This document shows, piece after piece, positions 43,444 through 53,410 of a stretch of DNA of 64,000 nt; position 1 is the stretch's first letter; each line of letters opens with the position of its first letter. Position numbers and translations under genes: made by a program. Source of the stretch: Magnetovibrio blakemorei (GTDB taxonomy: Bacteria > Pseudomonadota > Alphaproteobacteria > Rhodospirillales > Magnetovibrionaceae); NCBI RefSeq assembly GCF_001746755.1, contig NZ_MCGG01000010.1, positions 1 through 64,000 on the forward strand, given 5' to 3'. The notes below the pieces were generated by a model. It was not told where the DNA came from. It searched no databases and saw only the letters and a program-made list of their open reading frames with translations.

Positions 43444-45144
43444 ATGGAAAAGAAGCACCCAGAATATCGCACGGGTGGCGCTTTGATTGCTCAGGCTCTG
43501 GTCGCACACGGGGTGGATACGGCGTTTTGTGTGCCGGGTGAGAGTTATCTGGAAGTTCTGGACGCCTTGTACGACCATCAAGACACCGTGCGGGTGGTGA
43601 CGTGTCGCCATGAAAACGGTGCGGCCTATATGGCTGAGGCCTATGCCAAGCTGACCGGGCGGGTCGGTGTCGCCATGGTGACGCGCGGGCCGGGGGCCTG
43701 CAATGGGTCTATTGGGGTGCATACGGCATTTCAGGATTCTTCGCCCATGGTGTTGTTGGTGGGTCATGTCAGGCGCGAAGACATTGGCCGCGAGGCCTTT
43801 CAAGAAGTTGATTTTGAACAGATGTTCGCCCCTTTGGCCAAAGCGGTGCGGCTGGTTTCCAGCACCCAAGCGGCGGCGGCTGATGTCGCGTGGGCGTTTG
43901 ATATGGCGTTGTCAGGTCGTCCTGGCCCTGTTGTGTTGGTGTTGCCCGAAGACATGCTGCGGGAATCCGTAGAGGCCTGTGTGCCGGCGCCGATCCCGCC
44001 CGCCATGGACGATATGGACAGTGGCGCAATTGAACGCATTCACCACCGTCTGGTGCAAGCCAAGCGCCCCATGGTGATGGTCGGCGGCAGCCGCTGGACC
44101 GCCCAAGCGCGTGCCGACATCTTGGCGTTTGTCGAAGCCATGGATTTGCCCGTGTGTTGTTCCATGCGCCGCTTGGACATCATTGACAACACTCATCCGT
44201 GCTTTGTGGGGGAACTGGGCATCGCACCCAATCCGCAGCTGTTGCAACGCGTCAAAGACGCCGATGTGCTGCTGGTCGTGGGAGCCCGGTTGGGGGAAAT
44301 GACCAGCCAGGGCTATACGCTTTTGACGCCCGAAGAGGCAGAGCACAAGCTGGTGCACGTTCATGTGGAGCCTCAAGAATTGGGTCGCGTGTTTTCTCCC
44401 GCTATCGGCGTCGCCTCTAGCCCCCAAGCCTTCGCGGCGGTGGCAAAGGCTTTGGGTGCACCCTCAAACCATTGGGCGGGTTGGCGTGCACAGGCGCGGG
44501 CCGATTACAACGCCTGGCGCAAACCTGACCCGGTGCCGGGGCCGTTGGACCTGGGGCGCGCCATGCAAAGTTTGGATGAACTGTTGGACGACAACGCCAT
44601 CGTCAGTGTGGATGCGGGTAACTTTACCGGCTGGGCGCAACGTTACCTGACGTTCGGCGGCAAGCGTCAATTCATCGGTCCCACCAATGGGGCAATGGGC
44701 TATGGCGTACCGGGCGGGGTTGCGGCAAAGGCGGCGTTCCCGAACCGTCAGGTCGTTGTTTGTGTCGGCGATGGCGGCTTTGGCATGACCGGGCAAGAAA
44801 TTGCCACTGCCTTGCAACACAAACTTAAATTGCTGATTTTGGTGTTCAACAATTCAAGTTTTGGGACCATCCGCATGCACCAGGAACGCAGTCATCCGGG
44901 ACGCGTCATCGCGACGGACTTGTGTAATCCCGATTACGCTGAACTGGCGCGGGCCTATGGCGCGTACGGGGACCGGGTGGAAACGACGGCGCAGTTTTTG
45001 CCCGCTGTTGAAAGCGCCTTGGCCGCGGATACACTTGCCGTACTTGACGTGCGCTTCGATGCCAATATCATCTCGACCCGCACCACCTTGGACGCCATTC
45101 GAGAAACGGCGTTGAACCGACAATCCAAAAAGGACACAAACTGA
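43444..45144 (+). CDS. acetolactate synthase-like thiamine-diphosphate enzyme
   Basis: The ATG at 43444 follows GAGG and gives 566 residues. The protein has the three-domain ThDP enzyme layout, with the catalytic glutamate E33 (VPGESYLEVLDAL), a central domain, and the ThDP/Mg motif GDGGFGMTGQEI…NN in the C-terminal domain. It resembles acetolactate synthase large subunits, but no small subunit gene is adjacent, so it may be an ALS-like decarboxylase or ligase of other specificity. It is followed by an ELM1-family gene one base after its stop. Confidence 0.85.
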   Translation: MEKKHPEYRTGGALIAQALVAHGVDTAFCVPGESYLEVLDALYDHQDTVRVVTCRHENGAAYMAEAYAKLTGRVGVAMVTRGPGACNGSIGVHTAFQDSSPMVLLVGHVRREDIGREAFQEVDFEQMFAPLAKAVRLVSSTQAAAADVAWAFDMALSGRPGPVVLVLPEDMLRESVEACVPAPIPPAMDDMDSGAIERIHHRLVQAKRPMVMVGGSRWTAQARADILAFVEAMDLPVCCSMRRLDIIDNTHPCFVGELGIAPNPQLLQRVKDADVLLVVGARLGEMTSQGYTLLTPEEAEHKLVHVHVEPQELGRVFSPAIGVASSPQAFAAVAKALGAPSNHWAGWRAQARADYNAWRKPDPVPGPLDLGRAMQSLDELLDDNAIVSVDAGNFTGWAQRYLTFGGKRQFIGPTNGAMGYGVPGGVAAKAAFPNRQVVVCVGDGGFGMTGQEIATALQHKLKLLILVFNNSSFGTIRMHQERSHPGRVIATDLCNPDYAELARAYGAYGDRVETTAQFLPAVESALAADTLAVLDVRFDANIISTRTTLDAIRETALNRQSKKDTN

Positions 45145-45145
45145 G

Positions 45146-46135
45146 ATGGCCCTAGAAGGCGACCATGCCCGCGTTTGGCTGCTGATCGACGATCGCGCCG
45201 GCAACAAGTCCCAAGTTCTGGGGGTCGCCCGCGCGTTGGGTTTGCCCTTTGAAATCAAAAACATCGCTTACACCGCATCGGCGGCGTTGCCCAATTATAT
45301 GCTGATGGCGTCATTTTCCATGTTGACCCAATCGTCACGGGTCAATCTGGCGGCGCCGTGGCCCGATGTGGTCATCGCGGCCGGACGGCGCACCGCACCC
45401 GCCGCACGGCGGATCAAAGAGCTGTCGGGCGGGAAAACCTTTTTGGTTCAAATTATGCATCCCGGATCAACCGGAGAAAATGACTTTTCGTTGATCGCCG
45501 TGCCCCGTCACGATGCCATGGGAGAAGCAGAAAACCGTTTCACCATGGTCGGTGCACCTCACGGGGTGACGGCTCAAAGCTTGGCTGAGGCCAACCAGAT
45601 ATGGGGCGGCAAGTTTGATCACCTGCCCAAGCCGCACATTGCGCTGATCGTCGGCGGCGACACCAAACGTAAGGCATTTACTCTTGATATGGCGCGGGAC
45701 TTAGGTGCCCACGCCGCCCAACTGGCCCGTGATGCGGGCGGCTCTTTGCTGGTGACCACGTCCAGGCGGTCAACGCCTGAAGCAACCCAGGCCTTGATCG
45801 ATGCCTTAGGTGATGTGCCGGCGTATGTGTATCGGTGGGGCGATGAAGGGGAAAACCCGTACATGGGCTTTTTGGCCCAGGCCAGCCACATCATCGTCAC
45901 CGGCGACAGTGTGTCCATGTGCTGTGAAGCCTGTGGCACAGAGTGCCCGGTGTATATCTTTGCGCCCAAAAAACTCACCGCACACAAACATGCAAAGCTG
46001 CATCAAGACCTGTTCGCCAAGGGCTATGCACGGTCCTTGGACGGGGTGAAGGTCTTGGAGGATTGGAGCCACGAACCGCTGAATGCGGCGTTTGACGTCG
46101 CGGCGGAATTGCGCAAACGTTTGGGCTTGGATTGA
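45146..46135 (+). CDS. ELM1/GtrOC1-family putative glycosyltransferase
   Basis: The 329 residues match the bacterial ELM1 family: WLLIDDRAGNKSQVLGVARALG at the start, then a GT-B-like fold with RRTAPAARRIK and SVSMCCEACGTECPVY. The family includes the plant mitochondrial fission factor ELM1 and bacterial putative glycosyltransferases; the enzymatic role is not established. It begins one base after the ThDP-enzyme stop and is probably co-transcribed. Confidence 0.85.
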   Translation: MALEGDHARVWLLIDDRAGNKSQVLGVARALGLPFEIKNIAYTASAALPNYMLMASFSMLTQSSRVNLAAPWPDVVIAAGRRTAPAARRIKELSGGKTFLVQIMHPGSTGENDFSLIAVPRHDAMGEAENRFTMVGAPHGVTAQSLAEANQIWGGKFDHLPKPHIALIVGGDTKRKAFTLDMARDLGAHAAQLARDAGGSLLVTTSRRSTPEATQALIDALGDVPAYVYRWGDEGENPYMGFLAQASHIIVTGDSVSMCCEACGTECPVYIFAPKKLTAHKHAKLHQDLFAKGYARSLDGVKVLEDWSHEPLNAAFDVAAELRKRLGLD

Positions 46136-46166
46136 GGGAGCTGGATTGATGGAGGGGGGACGGCGT

Positions 46167-46685
46167 ATGCGCGTCTGGTTAACAATCTTGGTGATCGCCT
46201 TTGCGCTTCCCGCCCAAAGTGCGGAGCCGCAAACGGGCATTTCACCCGAAGAACTGAAAGCTCATTTGACGGCCTGGGGCTATAACGTGTTCGCCCATGA
46301 AGACGAAGAAGACCGCCCACAGTTGTTGGTCAGTCACCCATCCGATGACGCACACACCGAAGAAGTGGGAGATCGCAAGGGCTTCGCGATGCTCATGCTG
46401 AACTGCAAGCCCGAAGAGGCCATGTTTATGCTGCGCCGCTGTGACGGTTTTGAATTTCGCGCTTACCTGACGCCGGGCTTTCCCATCAAAGACAAAGTTT
46501 ACGCCGAATGGAACCGGGACCTTGGCCACAGTCGGGCGTTTGTGAAAGAAGGTCATCCGCGCTTGGCGTGGCGGGTGAACGTGCGGGGCGGTTTCGTGTG
46601 GGAAAATATCTTGGATACGGTTGGCGTATGGCGTGCAGAGCAAGCGGCTTTCGTTGACCGTCTTGACGCTGCCGTTATGGATTAG
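46167..46685 (+). CDS. secreted YbjN-domain protein
   Basis: The ATG at 46167 follows GGAGGGGGG and gives 172 residues. A signal peptide (about 1-20, ending QSAEP) is followed by a YbjN-like domain with a fairly typical pattern (LTAWGYNVFAHEDEEDRPQLL, MLNCKPEEAM, and WNRDLGHSRAF). The family resembles type III secretion chaperones in fold; the role is unknown. It comes 31 bases after the ELM1 gene. Confidence 0.78.
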   Translation: MRVWLTILVIAFALPAQSAEPQTGISPEELKAHLTAWGYNVFAHEDEEDRPQLLVSHPSDDAHTEEVGDRKGFAMLMLNCKPEEAMFMLRRCDGFEFRAYLTPGFPIKDKVYAEWNRDLGHSRAFVKEGHPRLAWRVNVRGGFVWENILDTVGVWRAEQAAFVDRLDAAVMD

Positions 46686-46762
46686 GCTGTACCTTAAAAT
46701 CATTGCAAGAGATGTCGGGGTGTCCCATACTTGTGTGCAGGGACAGACAATGAACACTGGGC

Positions 46763-47755
46763 ATGAGTTGGGGCACTGTGGCAAATGCCAATCCACCGCC
46801 GAAGGGCACCGGTCAAAGCACTGCGCCGCAAAGTGGGGCGCTCGGTGGCTTGAGGGTGCTGATCGTTGATGACGATCTTGATTTTGCGAATACGCTAAAA
46901 CATCAGATCTTTGAGGGCTGCGCACAAGACGGCGGCGTGGTTGTTGTGTCGTCTATTGAGGCGGCTGACGAGCAGCTTCGCGCGCATATGTTTGACGTTT
47001 GTTTGCTCGATTTCGAGCTTGCGGATCGTTTCGGCTTGAAACGGGAAACCTTGAGCCGCTTCGCCCATATTCTCACCGCGTTGGTGTTTCTGTCCAACCG
47101 CCCAAGTAAGGCTTCTGCCTTACGTGCGCTCAGTTTTGGCGGCAAAGATTTTCTCATCAAATCGCGCCTTTCCAGCTTCGATGTCGCCAAGAGCATTTCC
47201 TATTCGCTGTATTGGAAATACAGAGAAATCGAACTGGAAGCGAATACTGTGCACGACCAAGTCACAGGCTTGGGCACGGTGCCTTTGTTTGATGAGCATC
47301 TGCGTCACGCCCTGGAAGTCGCCAAACGTGGCAAAGAAAAGATCGGTTTGCTGATGATCGGATTGACCGGGATGGAACCGGTGCTTCAAGACTATAACGA
47401 TTCTGTTAGCGATGAGTTGTTGAAGCAAGTGGGTGAGCGCATCGTTGGAAAGTTGCGGACATCCGATGTGGTGGCGCGCTTGAGCGATCAACAATTCGGG
47501 GCCATTTTGGTGAACGTCAAATCCGACGCCATCGTCAAAAGCATCACCGGAGCGGTGACGGACACGATTGTGAGCAAGCCCTATACGATCAATGGTTATA
47601 CCCTCAAAATCGGGGCCAATGTGGGTACGGCGACGTATCCGGACCATGCTCCCAACCTGGACGATCTGAAGTTTGTTGCCGATAAGGCCCTGTCTGAGAA
47701 ACATAGCAAACACGGCACGTCAAAGATCAAGGACCACGCGTTCGGCTATTATTAA
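46763..47755 (+). CDS. receiver domain fused to a degenerate GGDEF domain
   Basis: The 330 residues contain a receiver domain (about 30-150) with DDD pocket and D83 as acceptor, then a GGDEF-like domain (about 165-320). The catalytic motif has become SDQQF (241-245), so it should not make cyclic di-GMP. The I-site is not evident. It may act as a phospho-regulated binding module. It is separate from the tandem-sensor cyclase in this window. A first Met-containing frame at 46750 is not used. Confidence 0.83.
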   Translation: MSWGTVANANPPPKGTGQSTAPQSGALGGLRVLIVDDDLDFANTLKHQIFEGCAQDGGVVVVSSIEAADEQLRAHMFDVCLLDFELADRFGLKRETLSRFAHILTALVFLSNRPSKASALRALSFGGKDFLIKSRLSSFDVAKSISYSLYWKYREIELEANTVHDQVTGLGTVPLFDEHLRHALEVAKRGKEKIGLLMIGLTGMEPVLQDYNDSVSDELLKQVGERIVGKLRTSDVVARLSDQQFGAILVNVKSDAIVKSITGAVTDTIVSKPYTINGYTLKIGANVGTATYPDHAPNLDDLKFVADKALSEKHSKHGTSKIKDHAFGYY

Positions 47756-47761
47756 GGTGTT

Positions 47762-49012
47762 TTAAAAGCTCGTCAGAATGCCGATGAATGCCCCGGTCAA
47801 GCAGGTGGCGATGGTGCCTGATACCAAAGATTTCAGCCCCAATCCCACGATTTCACTGCGCCGTTCGGGGGCCATGGTGGTCAACCCGCCCAGCATGATG
47901 CCGAGACTGCCGAAGTTGGCGAAGCCGCACATGGCATAGGTCATGATCAGCTTGGAGCGCTCCGACAGTGCATCTGCGGGCAGGTCTTTCATCTGCAAAT
48001 AAGCCAACAGTTCGTTGAGCACGGTTTTGGTGCCCATCAGGGCCCCCGCCGTCGGCGCTTCCGCCCATGGCACCCCCATTAACCACACCACCGGGGCCAT
48101 CAACCAGCCCAGCATGCGCTGCAACGCCAATGGCTGACCAGCGACGTCGGGCAACAGGCCCAGCACGGCGTTGAGCAGGCTCACCAGTGCCACCAACACA
48201 ATCAACATGGCGACGACGTTGAGCAGCAACCCAACCCCGGACAAGGTGCCTTGGGTGATGGCGTCCATGGAACTGTGGGTCTGGATGGGGGCCGACAGTT
48301 CGCCCTCGGTGACATTTTGGGTTTCGGGAACCATCAGCTTCGCCACCATAATGGCGGCGGGCGCGCTGATCAAAGACGCGGTCAGAATATGGCCCATGGC
48401 ACCGGGAATGACGGTGCTGAGGAAGGTCGCGTACAGCACCATGACGGTGCCCGCGATGGTCGCCATGCCGCAGGTCATGACCATAAACATCTCGGCCCGG
48501 CTGAGGCGGCTTAAGTAGGGACGTACAAACAAAGGGGCTTCGATCATGCCCACAAACACGTTGGCCGCCGCACTTACGGCGACCGCGCCGCCGACGCCCA
48601 TGGTACGGCGCAAGACGGATGCCAATGCTTGAACGACAAGCGGCAAAACCCGCCAATGAAACAACAGTGCCGACAAGGCGCTGGTGACCAAAATCAACGG
48701 CAGAGCCTGAAAGCCCAAAACAAACGCAGCACCGGGGTACGATTCCGCAAACGGTAAATTCCCGCCGCCCAAATAGCCGAAAACGAAGGTTGTCCCGGCT
48801 TTGGTGGCCTCTTGCAGGGCCAGAACGCCGTCGTTGATCCACAAAAACAAGGTGTGGCTGCCCGGCAGCTTCAGCAACAGCAATGCCAACACCAATTGTA
48901 CGGCTAAGCCCGTAGCCGCCACCTGCCACGCACGGGTTCTGCGGTCTTCACTGATCGCCCACGCCAAGGCGGTGAGGGCAAAGACGCCCAATAGACTTTG
49001 CAGGCCATCCAT
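47762..49012 (-). CDS. NupC/CNT-family nucleoside transporter
   Basis: The 416 residues form about ten membrane helices with the CNT pattern: GYLGGGNLPF, MGVGGAVAVSAAANVFVGMIEAPLFVRPYL (GxxExxL region) and GTKTVLNELLAY. It imports nucleosides with protons or sodium. It converges on the receiver/GGDEF gene with a six-base gap. Confidence 0.93.
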   Translation of the reverse strand: MDGLQSLLGVFALTALAWAISEDRRTRAWQVAATGLAVQLVLALLLLKLPGSHTLFLWINDGVLALQEATKAGTTFVFGYLGGGNLPFAESYPGAAFVLGFQALPLILVTSALSALLFHWRVLPLVVQALASVLRRTMGVGGAVAVSAAANVFVGMIEAPLFVRPYLSRLSRAEMFMVMTCGMATIAGTVMVLYATFLSTVIPGAMGHILTASLISAPAAIMVAKLMVPETQNVTEGELSAPIQTHSSMDAITQGTLSGVGLLLNVVAMLIVLVALVSLLNAVLGLLPDVAGQPLALQRMLGWLMAPVVWLMGVPWAEAPTAGALMGTKTVLNELLAYLQMKDLPADALSERSKLIMTYAMCGFANFGSLGIMLGGLTTMAPERRSEIVGLGLKSLVSGTIATCLTGAFIGILTSF

Positions 49013-49050
49013 GATTTCCCCCCGGAATGTTTTGCCTAAACCACCTTGGC

Positions 49051-50400
49051 CTAAACCGCCTTAGAATGGCGTCCCTGACCGCTGCCCAGATACGCGTCAA
49101 ACGCACTGGCGACCAAGCGGACGAAGGGGCGGCCGTCTTCGCTGACGGTGATGCGGGTGTCGTCCACGGTGCAGATGCCGTCAGCGCTCAACGGGGCCAA
49201 CTTGGCGACGTCATCTGTAAGGGTGCTGACCTCAAAGTCGTGGGCTTTGCACACATCGGCCAAGTCGACGGTCAAGTCGCACATGATGCGCTCAATGATG
49301 TCGCGGCGCAGTTTGTCGTCTGCGCTGAGTTCAATGCCGCGTGCGGCGGGCAACACACCGGAATAAATAGCTTGGCTATAGGCTTTGAGCGGCTGTTCGT
49401 TTTGCACGTAGCCTTGCGGCAAATAACCGATGGCCGATGCGCCAAAGCCCAACATGGCGGGGGCGCTGTCGGTGGTGTAGCCCTGAAAATTGCGATGCAG
49501 CTCGCCGGTTTCGACGGCATTGGCCATGGAATCGTCTGGGTGGGCGAAGTGATCGAAGCCGATTTGCACATAGCCCAGCGCCTTGAGCCGTTCGACCGCC
49601 AAGGTGAACTGTTTCCACCGTTCCGCCGCGTCGGGCAGGGTTTCTTCCTTGATCAGCTTTTGGTGCGATTTCATCCACGGCACATGGGCGTAGCCAAACA
49701 GGGCGATGCGGTTGGGCTGCAAATCGACGGTTAAATCGACCATACGCTCAATTTCAGCGGTGTCTTGGAATGGCAGTCCGTACATCAAATCCATATTGAT
49801 GCGGGTGATGTCGTGGGCGCGCAGCCATTCGATGACCTGTTTGGTGGTCTCGTAGGGCTGAATGCGGTTGATGGCTTCTTGAACCTTGGGCTCATAGGAC
49901 TGAACCCCAATCGATGCGCGGTTAACGCCCGCCAATTGCAATTCCCGCACATAGTCTTCGGTGGCGGTGCGGGGGTCCAACTCGACGGCGACTTCGGCAT
50001 CGTCGGTGACGTCAAAACGATCACGCAGCTTGGTCATGATGGCCAGCCAGTCTTCGCCCTTCAACATGGTCGGCGAACCGCCGCCCCAGTGCAGGTGCTT
50101 GGCGGAAAAACGTCCCGGTAAAGCATCGGCGACCAAATCGATTTCCGCCAGCAAAGCGCCTAAATATTCTTTGACCGGATCGTAGCGTTTGACGATTTTG
50201 GTGTAACAGCCGCAAAACCAGCACATTTCGTCGCAAAACGGGATGTGGAAATACAACGACAAGGGGGTGCCTTGGGGCAGCTCCGAGAGCCATTTTTTGT
50301 AGACTGCGCCGTTCACACCCTCATTGAAATGCGGGGCGGTGGGGTAGCTGGTGTAGCGCGGAACGCGCAAGTCGTATTTGTTGATCAGGTCGTTGGTCAT
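49051..50400 (-). CDS. hemN: oxygen-independent coproporphyrinogen III oxidase
   Basis: The 449-residue radical SAM enzyme carries the CxxxCxxC cluster (HIPFCDEMCWFCGC) and HWGGGSPTML and QIGFDHFA patterns. HemN decarboxylates coproporphyrinogen III to protoporphyrinogen IX without oxygen, using S-adenosylmethionine. The ATG at 50400 gives the family start; the frame extends to 50424. No FNR-type box is visible. It follows the NupC gene on the same strand. Confidence 0.96.
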   Translation of the reverse strand: MTNDLINKYDLRVPRYTSYPTAPHFNEGVNGAVYKKWLSELPQGTPLSLYFHIPFCDEMCWFCGCYTKIVKRYDPVKEYLGALLAEIDLVADALPGRFSAKHLHWGGGSPTMLKGEDWLAIMTKLRDRFDVTDDAEVAVELDPRTATEDYVRELQLAGVNRASIGVQSYEPKVQEAINRIQPYETTKQVIEWLRAHDITRINMDLMYGLPFQDTAEIERMVDLTVDLQPNRIALFGYAHVPWMKSHQKLIKEETLPDAAERWKQFTLAVERLKALGYVQIGFDHFAHPDDSMANAVETGELHRNFQGYTTDSAPAMLGFGASAIGYLPQGYVQNEQPLKAYSQAIYSGVLPAARGIELSADDKLRRDIIERIMCDLTVDLADVCKAHDFEVSTLTDDVAKLAPLSADGICTVDDTRITVSEDGRPFVRLVASAFDAYLGSGQGRHSKAV

Positions 50401-50517
50401 GCGCTGTTGAGCTTTCCGTCGCAATTTCAGTCAGGCGCATAACCTAAGGCCCGCGCGCCCGAAGTGCAAGCGCGCCTCACGGTGGGGGCGTTCACAATCT
50501 TGGCACCAGTACGGAGG

Positions 50518-52044
50518 CTATTTGCTCAAGTGCAAGTTCTTCAATTCCGCCCCGATGGCGCGAAAGGCCAGCGTCAGCGTTGCGGAATCGGGAGATTCGT
50601 AATAATTATCGGCGCTGGTGGCGCAATTGGTCAGCATCGTTTGTGTTGAACCGCTGATGGAGGTGCCAAAGGCGATGGTGTAAACGATAATGCCCGCATT
50701 TTTCATGCCGGTGCAGACTTCACCAAGCCTGTCATCCAATTCATTTTCCGCAGATGATTGGCTGGAGGTGCCCAAATTGGCTTCGGCAAGCAGACCATAG
50801 GCAGAATAGTACGAATCAATCATCGTATTGTCGCCGTCGGTGAGGATAATCGCGGCTTTGTTCCAATCCGGGTCACTGTAAGCTGCCCCTTCGGTAAAGG
50901 GTGCGCTCGGCGAAAGCACCCGCCACCCCCACACCGCACCGAAATTGATGTGCGTGCTGCCCAACGGCGACATGGCGGTGATTTCTGCCTCCAACGTCGC
51001 ACGGTTGTTGGTCAGCGGGGTGATCGGGCGGGGGCAGTGCTTGTTTTTATCGCTAGACTTAATATTGTAAAACGGTTCCCACTTTCCATCCGTGACGATG
51101 TCGCTATCGAGTATGTCAGCCGGATAGGTGCGTGCCATGACACATCCTTCCCAAGTCGAGCCGCCCCATACATTTTGCCGTAAACTTGGCTCATTCAGCA
51201 TTTTGGGGAGGCTTAGGGTGGATAAGCTGGCCATTTGGAGCAAGCCCGCAGAGCCGGAGGCCGGGTATGATTGGCTCAAACTGTACAATTTGGCCAATTT
51301 AGACGATTTGAACGAATGGGATGTGGCGAATTGACGTTCTGCATGTAATGGCGCTGGGACCTTGAGCAAGCTGGCCCAGTTGGTAAAAGTGCCCGCCGTC
51401 TGGTTAATGTAGGCGACATTTCCCGTGCCGATGTTGACGGTGTTGTCAAACGGCACCAGACCGACTTTTAACAAGTCTGGCGTTGTTTCATCGCCGAACA
51501 AAATGTCGATCAAATCTTGGGCGGCTGATTTCATCGCATTCATTTTGCTGATCGGCATACCCATGGATCCGGTGTTGTCCAACACCATCACCAATTCCAA
51601 GCCGTTGGTTTCAACGGTGATTTCGGCGCTGGATGCCACCGTGATGGTGTCGATGCCGACGATGCTCATGAACACCGTGTTTACGGTGGATTGGCCGGTC
51701 ACGGTGAGGACACCGCCAACGTCGGTGAATGTCAGGTTGCTGGTGGTGCCGATTTCCGAAGCGGCGTAATTGGCGGTAAAGAAGCTGTTGAATTGGGATT
51801 CCAGATATGCAGGGTCGGAAGACGTCGTGCGCATGGTGCCGACCGCAAGGCCTGCTGCGTCCAATGCGTGGCTGAGACGCGATTTCACCAAATAGGCCCG
51901 CGACAGATCGATTGCCAGACCGCCCGCGATCAGCATCGGTATCGCCGCCAAAGCCACAATCACCGCCACTACACCCCGTTCAGCATCGGCAAATTGCCGG
52001 GCCTGCTGCACCAGGCGATTGATGAGAGAGAAGAGGTTGGGCAT
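50518..52044 (-). CDS. tadG: TadG-like protein with von Willebrand A domain
   Basis: The ATG at 52044 follows GGGAG and gives 508 residues. An N-terminal prepilin-like helix (about 18-45, FADAERGVVAVIVALAAIPML) is followed by a vWA domain with the MIDAS motif DNTGSMG (about 155). TadG-like pseudopilins belong to Tad pilus loci and are thought to sit in the periplasm. It is the last gene of the tadE-tadE-tadG run. Confidence 0.85.
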   Translation of the reverse strand: MPNLFSLINRLVQQARQFADAERGVVAVIVALAAIPMLIAGGLAIDLSRAYLVKSRLSHALDAAGLAVGTMRTTSSDPAYLESQFNSFFTANYAASEIGTTSNLTFTDVGGVLTVTGQSTVNTVFMSIVGIDTITVASSAEITVETNGLELVMVLDNTGSMGMPISKMNAMKSAAQDLIDILFGDETTPDLLKVGLVPFDNTVNIGTGNVAYINQTAGTFTNWASLLKVPAPLHAERQFATSHSFKSSKLAKLYSLSQSYPASGSAGLLQMASLSTLSLPKMLNEPSLRQNVWGGSTWEGCVMARTYPADILDSDIVTDGKWEPFYNIKSSDKNKHCPRPITPLTNNRATLEAEITAMSPLGSTHINFGAVWGWRVLSPSAPFTEGAAYSDPDWNKAAIILTDGDNTMIDSYYSAYGLLAEANLGTSSQSSAENELDDRLGEVCTGMKNAGIIVYTIAFGTSISGSTQTMLTNCATSADNYYESPDSATLTLAFRAIGAELKNLHLSK

Positions 52045-52062
52045 GATTATGGCTCCCAATAA

Positions 52063-52617
52063 TCAATATTTCAAAACGTAATCAACCTTACGTGGGCGCA
52101 TGTAAGAGACTTCTTCAAGGGTCAGCGTGGTGGGGATAATGAGCTCGGCAATGGGGGTGTAGGTATAGACGCCGCTGACGATGATGATGCTGGCCCCTGC
52201 CTCGCCGTGGCCGACGGCCAAAGTTGTCGGGTTGACGATGGAACCGCCATTCCAGCCGCTCGACCAGCTTAAGGTCGGGTCGCCAGTGCTGTCGTCAAAA
52301 CGTACGCTGGCGATGCCGATGGTCAAGGGGGCGGTGCTGTATGGGGACATGGTGAGCTGTGCCGCCATATAAATTTCGGCGAGATCGGCATCCGTGACAT
52401 CGGTTTTTTGACCAATCAAATCAGCCGCCGACTGCATCGCGTTCAGCAGTTTTTGTTCCACTGACATCACATTGGAAAATTCGATAATTCCCATCAAAAG
52501 CAAAAGCAGAAACGGTAAGACCATGGCGAATTCGGTCGCCGCAACGCCACGTTCATTGTGCGCAAAGCGCACCACGGCTTGGTGAAATGGGGGGGGAGAG
52601 ATCAATTTTGGCATCAT
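52063..52617 (-). CDS. tadE: TadE-like pseudopilin
   Basis: The ATG at 52617 follows AAGGGG and gives 184 residues. An N-terminal hydrophobic segment with the ERGVAATEFAMVLP pattern is typical of TadE/TadF pseudopilins (processing site before the Glu). The frame begins at 52635. It lies between tadG and the other tadE-like gene. Confidence 0.85.
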   Translation of the reverse strand: MMPKLISPPPFHQAVVRFAHNERGVAATEFAMVLPFLLLLLMGIIEFSNVMSVEQKLLNAMQSAADLIGQKTDVTDADLAEIYMAAQLTMSPYSTAPLTIGIASVRFDDSTGDPTLSWSSGWNGGSIVNPTTLAVGHGEAGASIIIVSGVYTYTPIAELIIPTTLTLEEVSYMRPRKVDYVLKY

Positions 52618-52627
52618 ATCCGGCCCC

Positions 52628-53152
52628 TTACTCATATGGTTCGTTTTGAAAAACGACCGTCGAGGCCAGCAACCGCTTTCCCGTTCCGGTATTGTCCAAG
52701 TATGAACCGATCAATGGGGTGGCAAAATCCCAGTAATACATCACTCGAACCACCACGATATCTTCTGCGCCGCCCGCAGCAAAGCCGTAGGTTATGGGTT
52801 CGCCGGTGTCGGGGTCATAGGTGGTTTCCAGATTGACCGATGTAAATGTCGCGACGGTGCGTGCGTCGTAAAACACATTGCCGCAATTGATTGAGGAACT
52901 TAATAAACCGCAGAGCGTATCGTAAAAATCGGTGGTGGCGTCGCCGCTCGATTGGGCTTGACCTGTGCGAATGCGTCGAGCGGCCTCAATGGCTGCGCCA
53001 TCAATATTTGCCGAAGCAAAAAACATGATGGAGACTTCCAAAATCGCCATAAAGATAAAAAAGAGGATTGGTGCGACAAGGGCAAATTCCAAGGCCGCCG
53101 CGCCGTCGGCGTCGCTTTTAAAGCGTTTCAGGGAAAGGCGTTTCGCAACCAT
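52628..53152 (-). CDS. TadE/TadF-like pseudopilin
   Basis: From the ATG at 53152 the protein has 174 residues. The pattern DGAAALEFALVAPILFF at the N-terminus is the pseudopilin helix. The frame begins at 53191. TadE and TadF are minor pilins needed for Flp pilus assembly. Its stop overlaps the possible longer start of the next gene. Confidence 0.83.
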   Translation of the reverse strand: MVAKRLSLKRFKSDADGAAALEFALVAPILFFIFMAILEVSIMFFASANIDGAAIEAARRIRTGQAQSSGDATTDFYDTLCGLLSSSINCGNVFYDARTVATFTSVNLETTYDPDTGEPITYGFAAGGAEDIVVVRVMYYWDFATPLIGSYLDNTGTGKRLLASTVVFQNEPYE

Positions 53153-53410
53153 TGGACGGCTTTCATATTCAGGCTTAGGCGAATGTTTCAAAAGAATTTA
53201 TCGGTAAACCTTAAGCTCATTTACTTTCATTTTCCAGTTTAAGGCATACAAATGCAGTGATGCCCATCACGGAGCGGTGCAAGAGCTGACGATATGCTGT
53301 CATATGATGCGTTTGGGTGTATCTATATGGGATGAATGCGAAAGCCGTTTGCTGTAAAGTGAACGTGAAGGCTGAAGATTGAACTGTTAAGGCGCACGGA
53401 CCAAAAGCAA

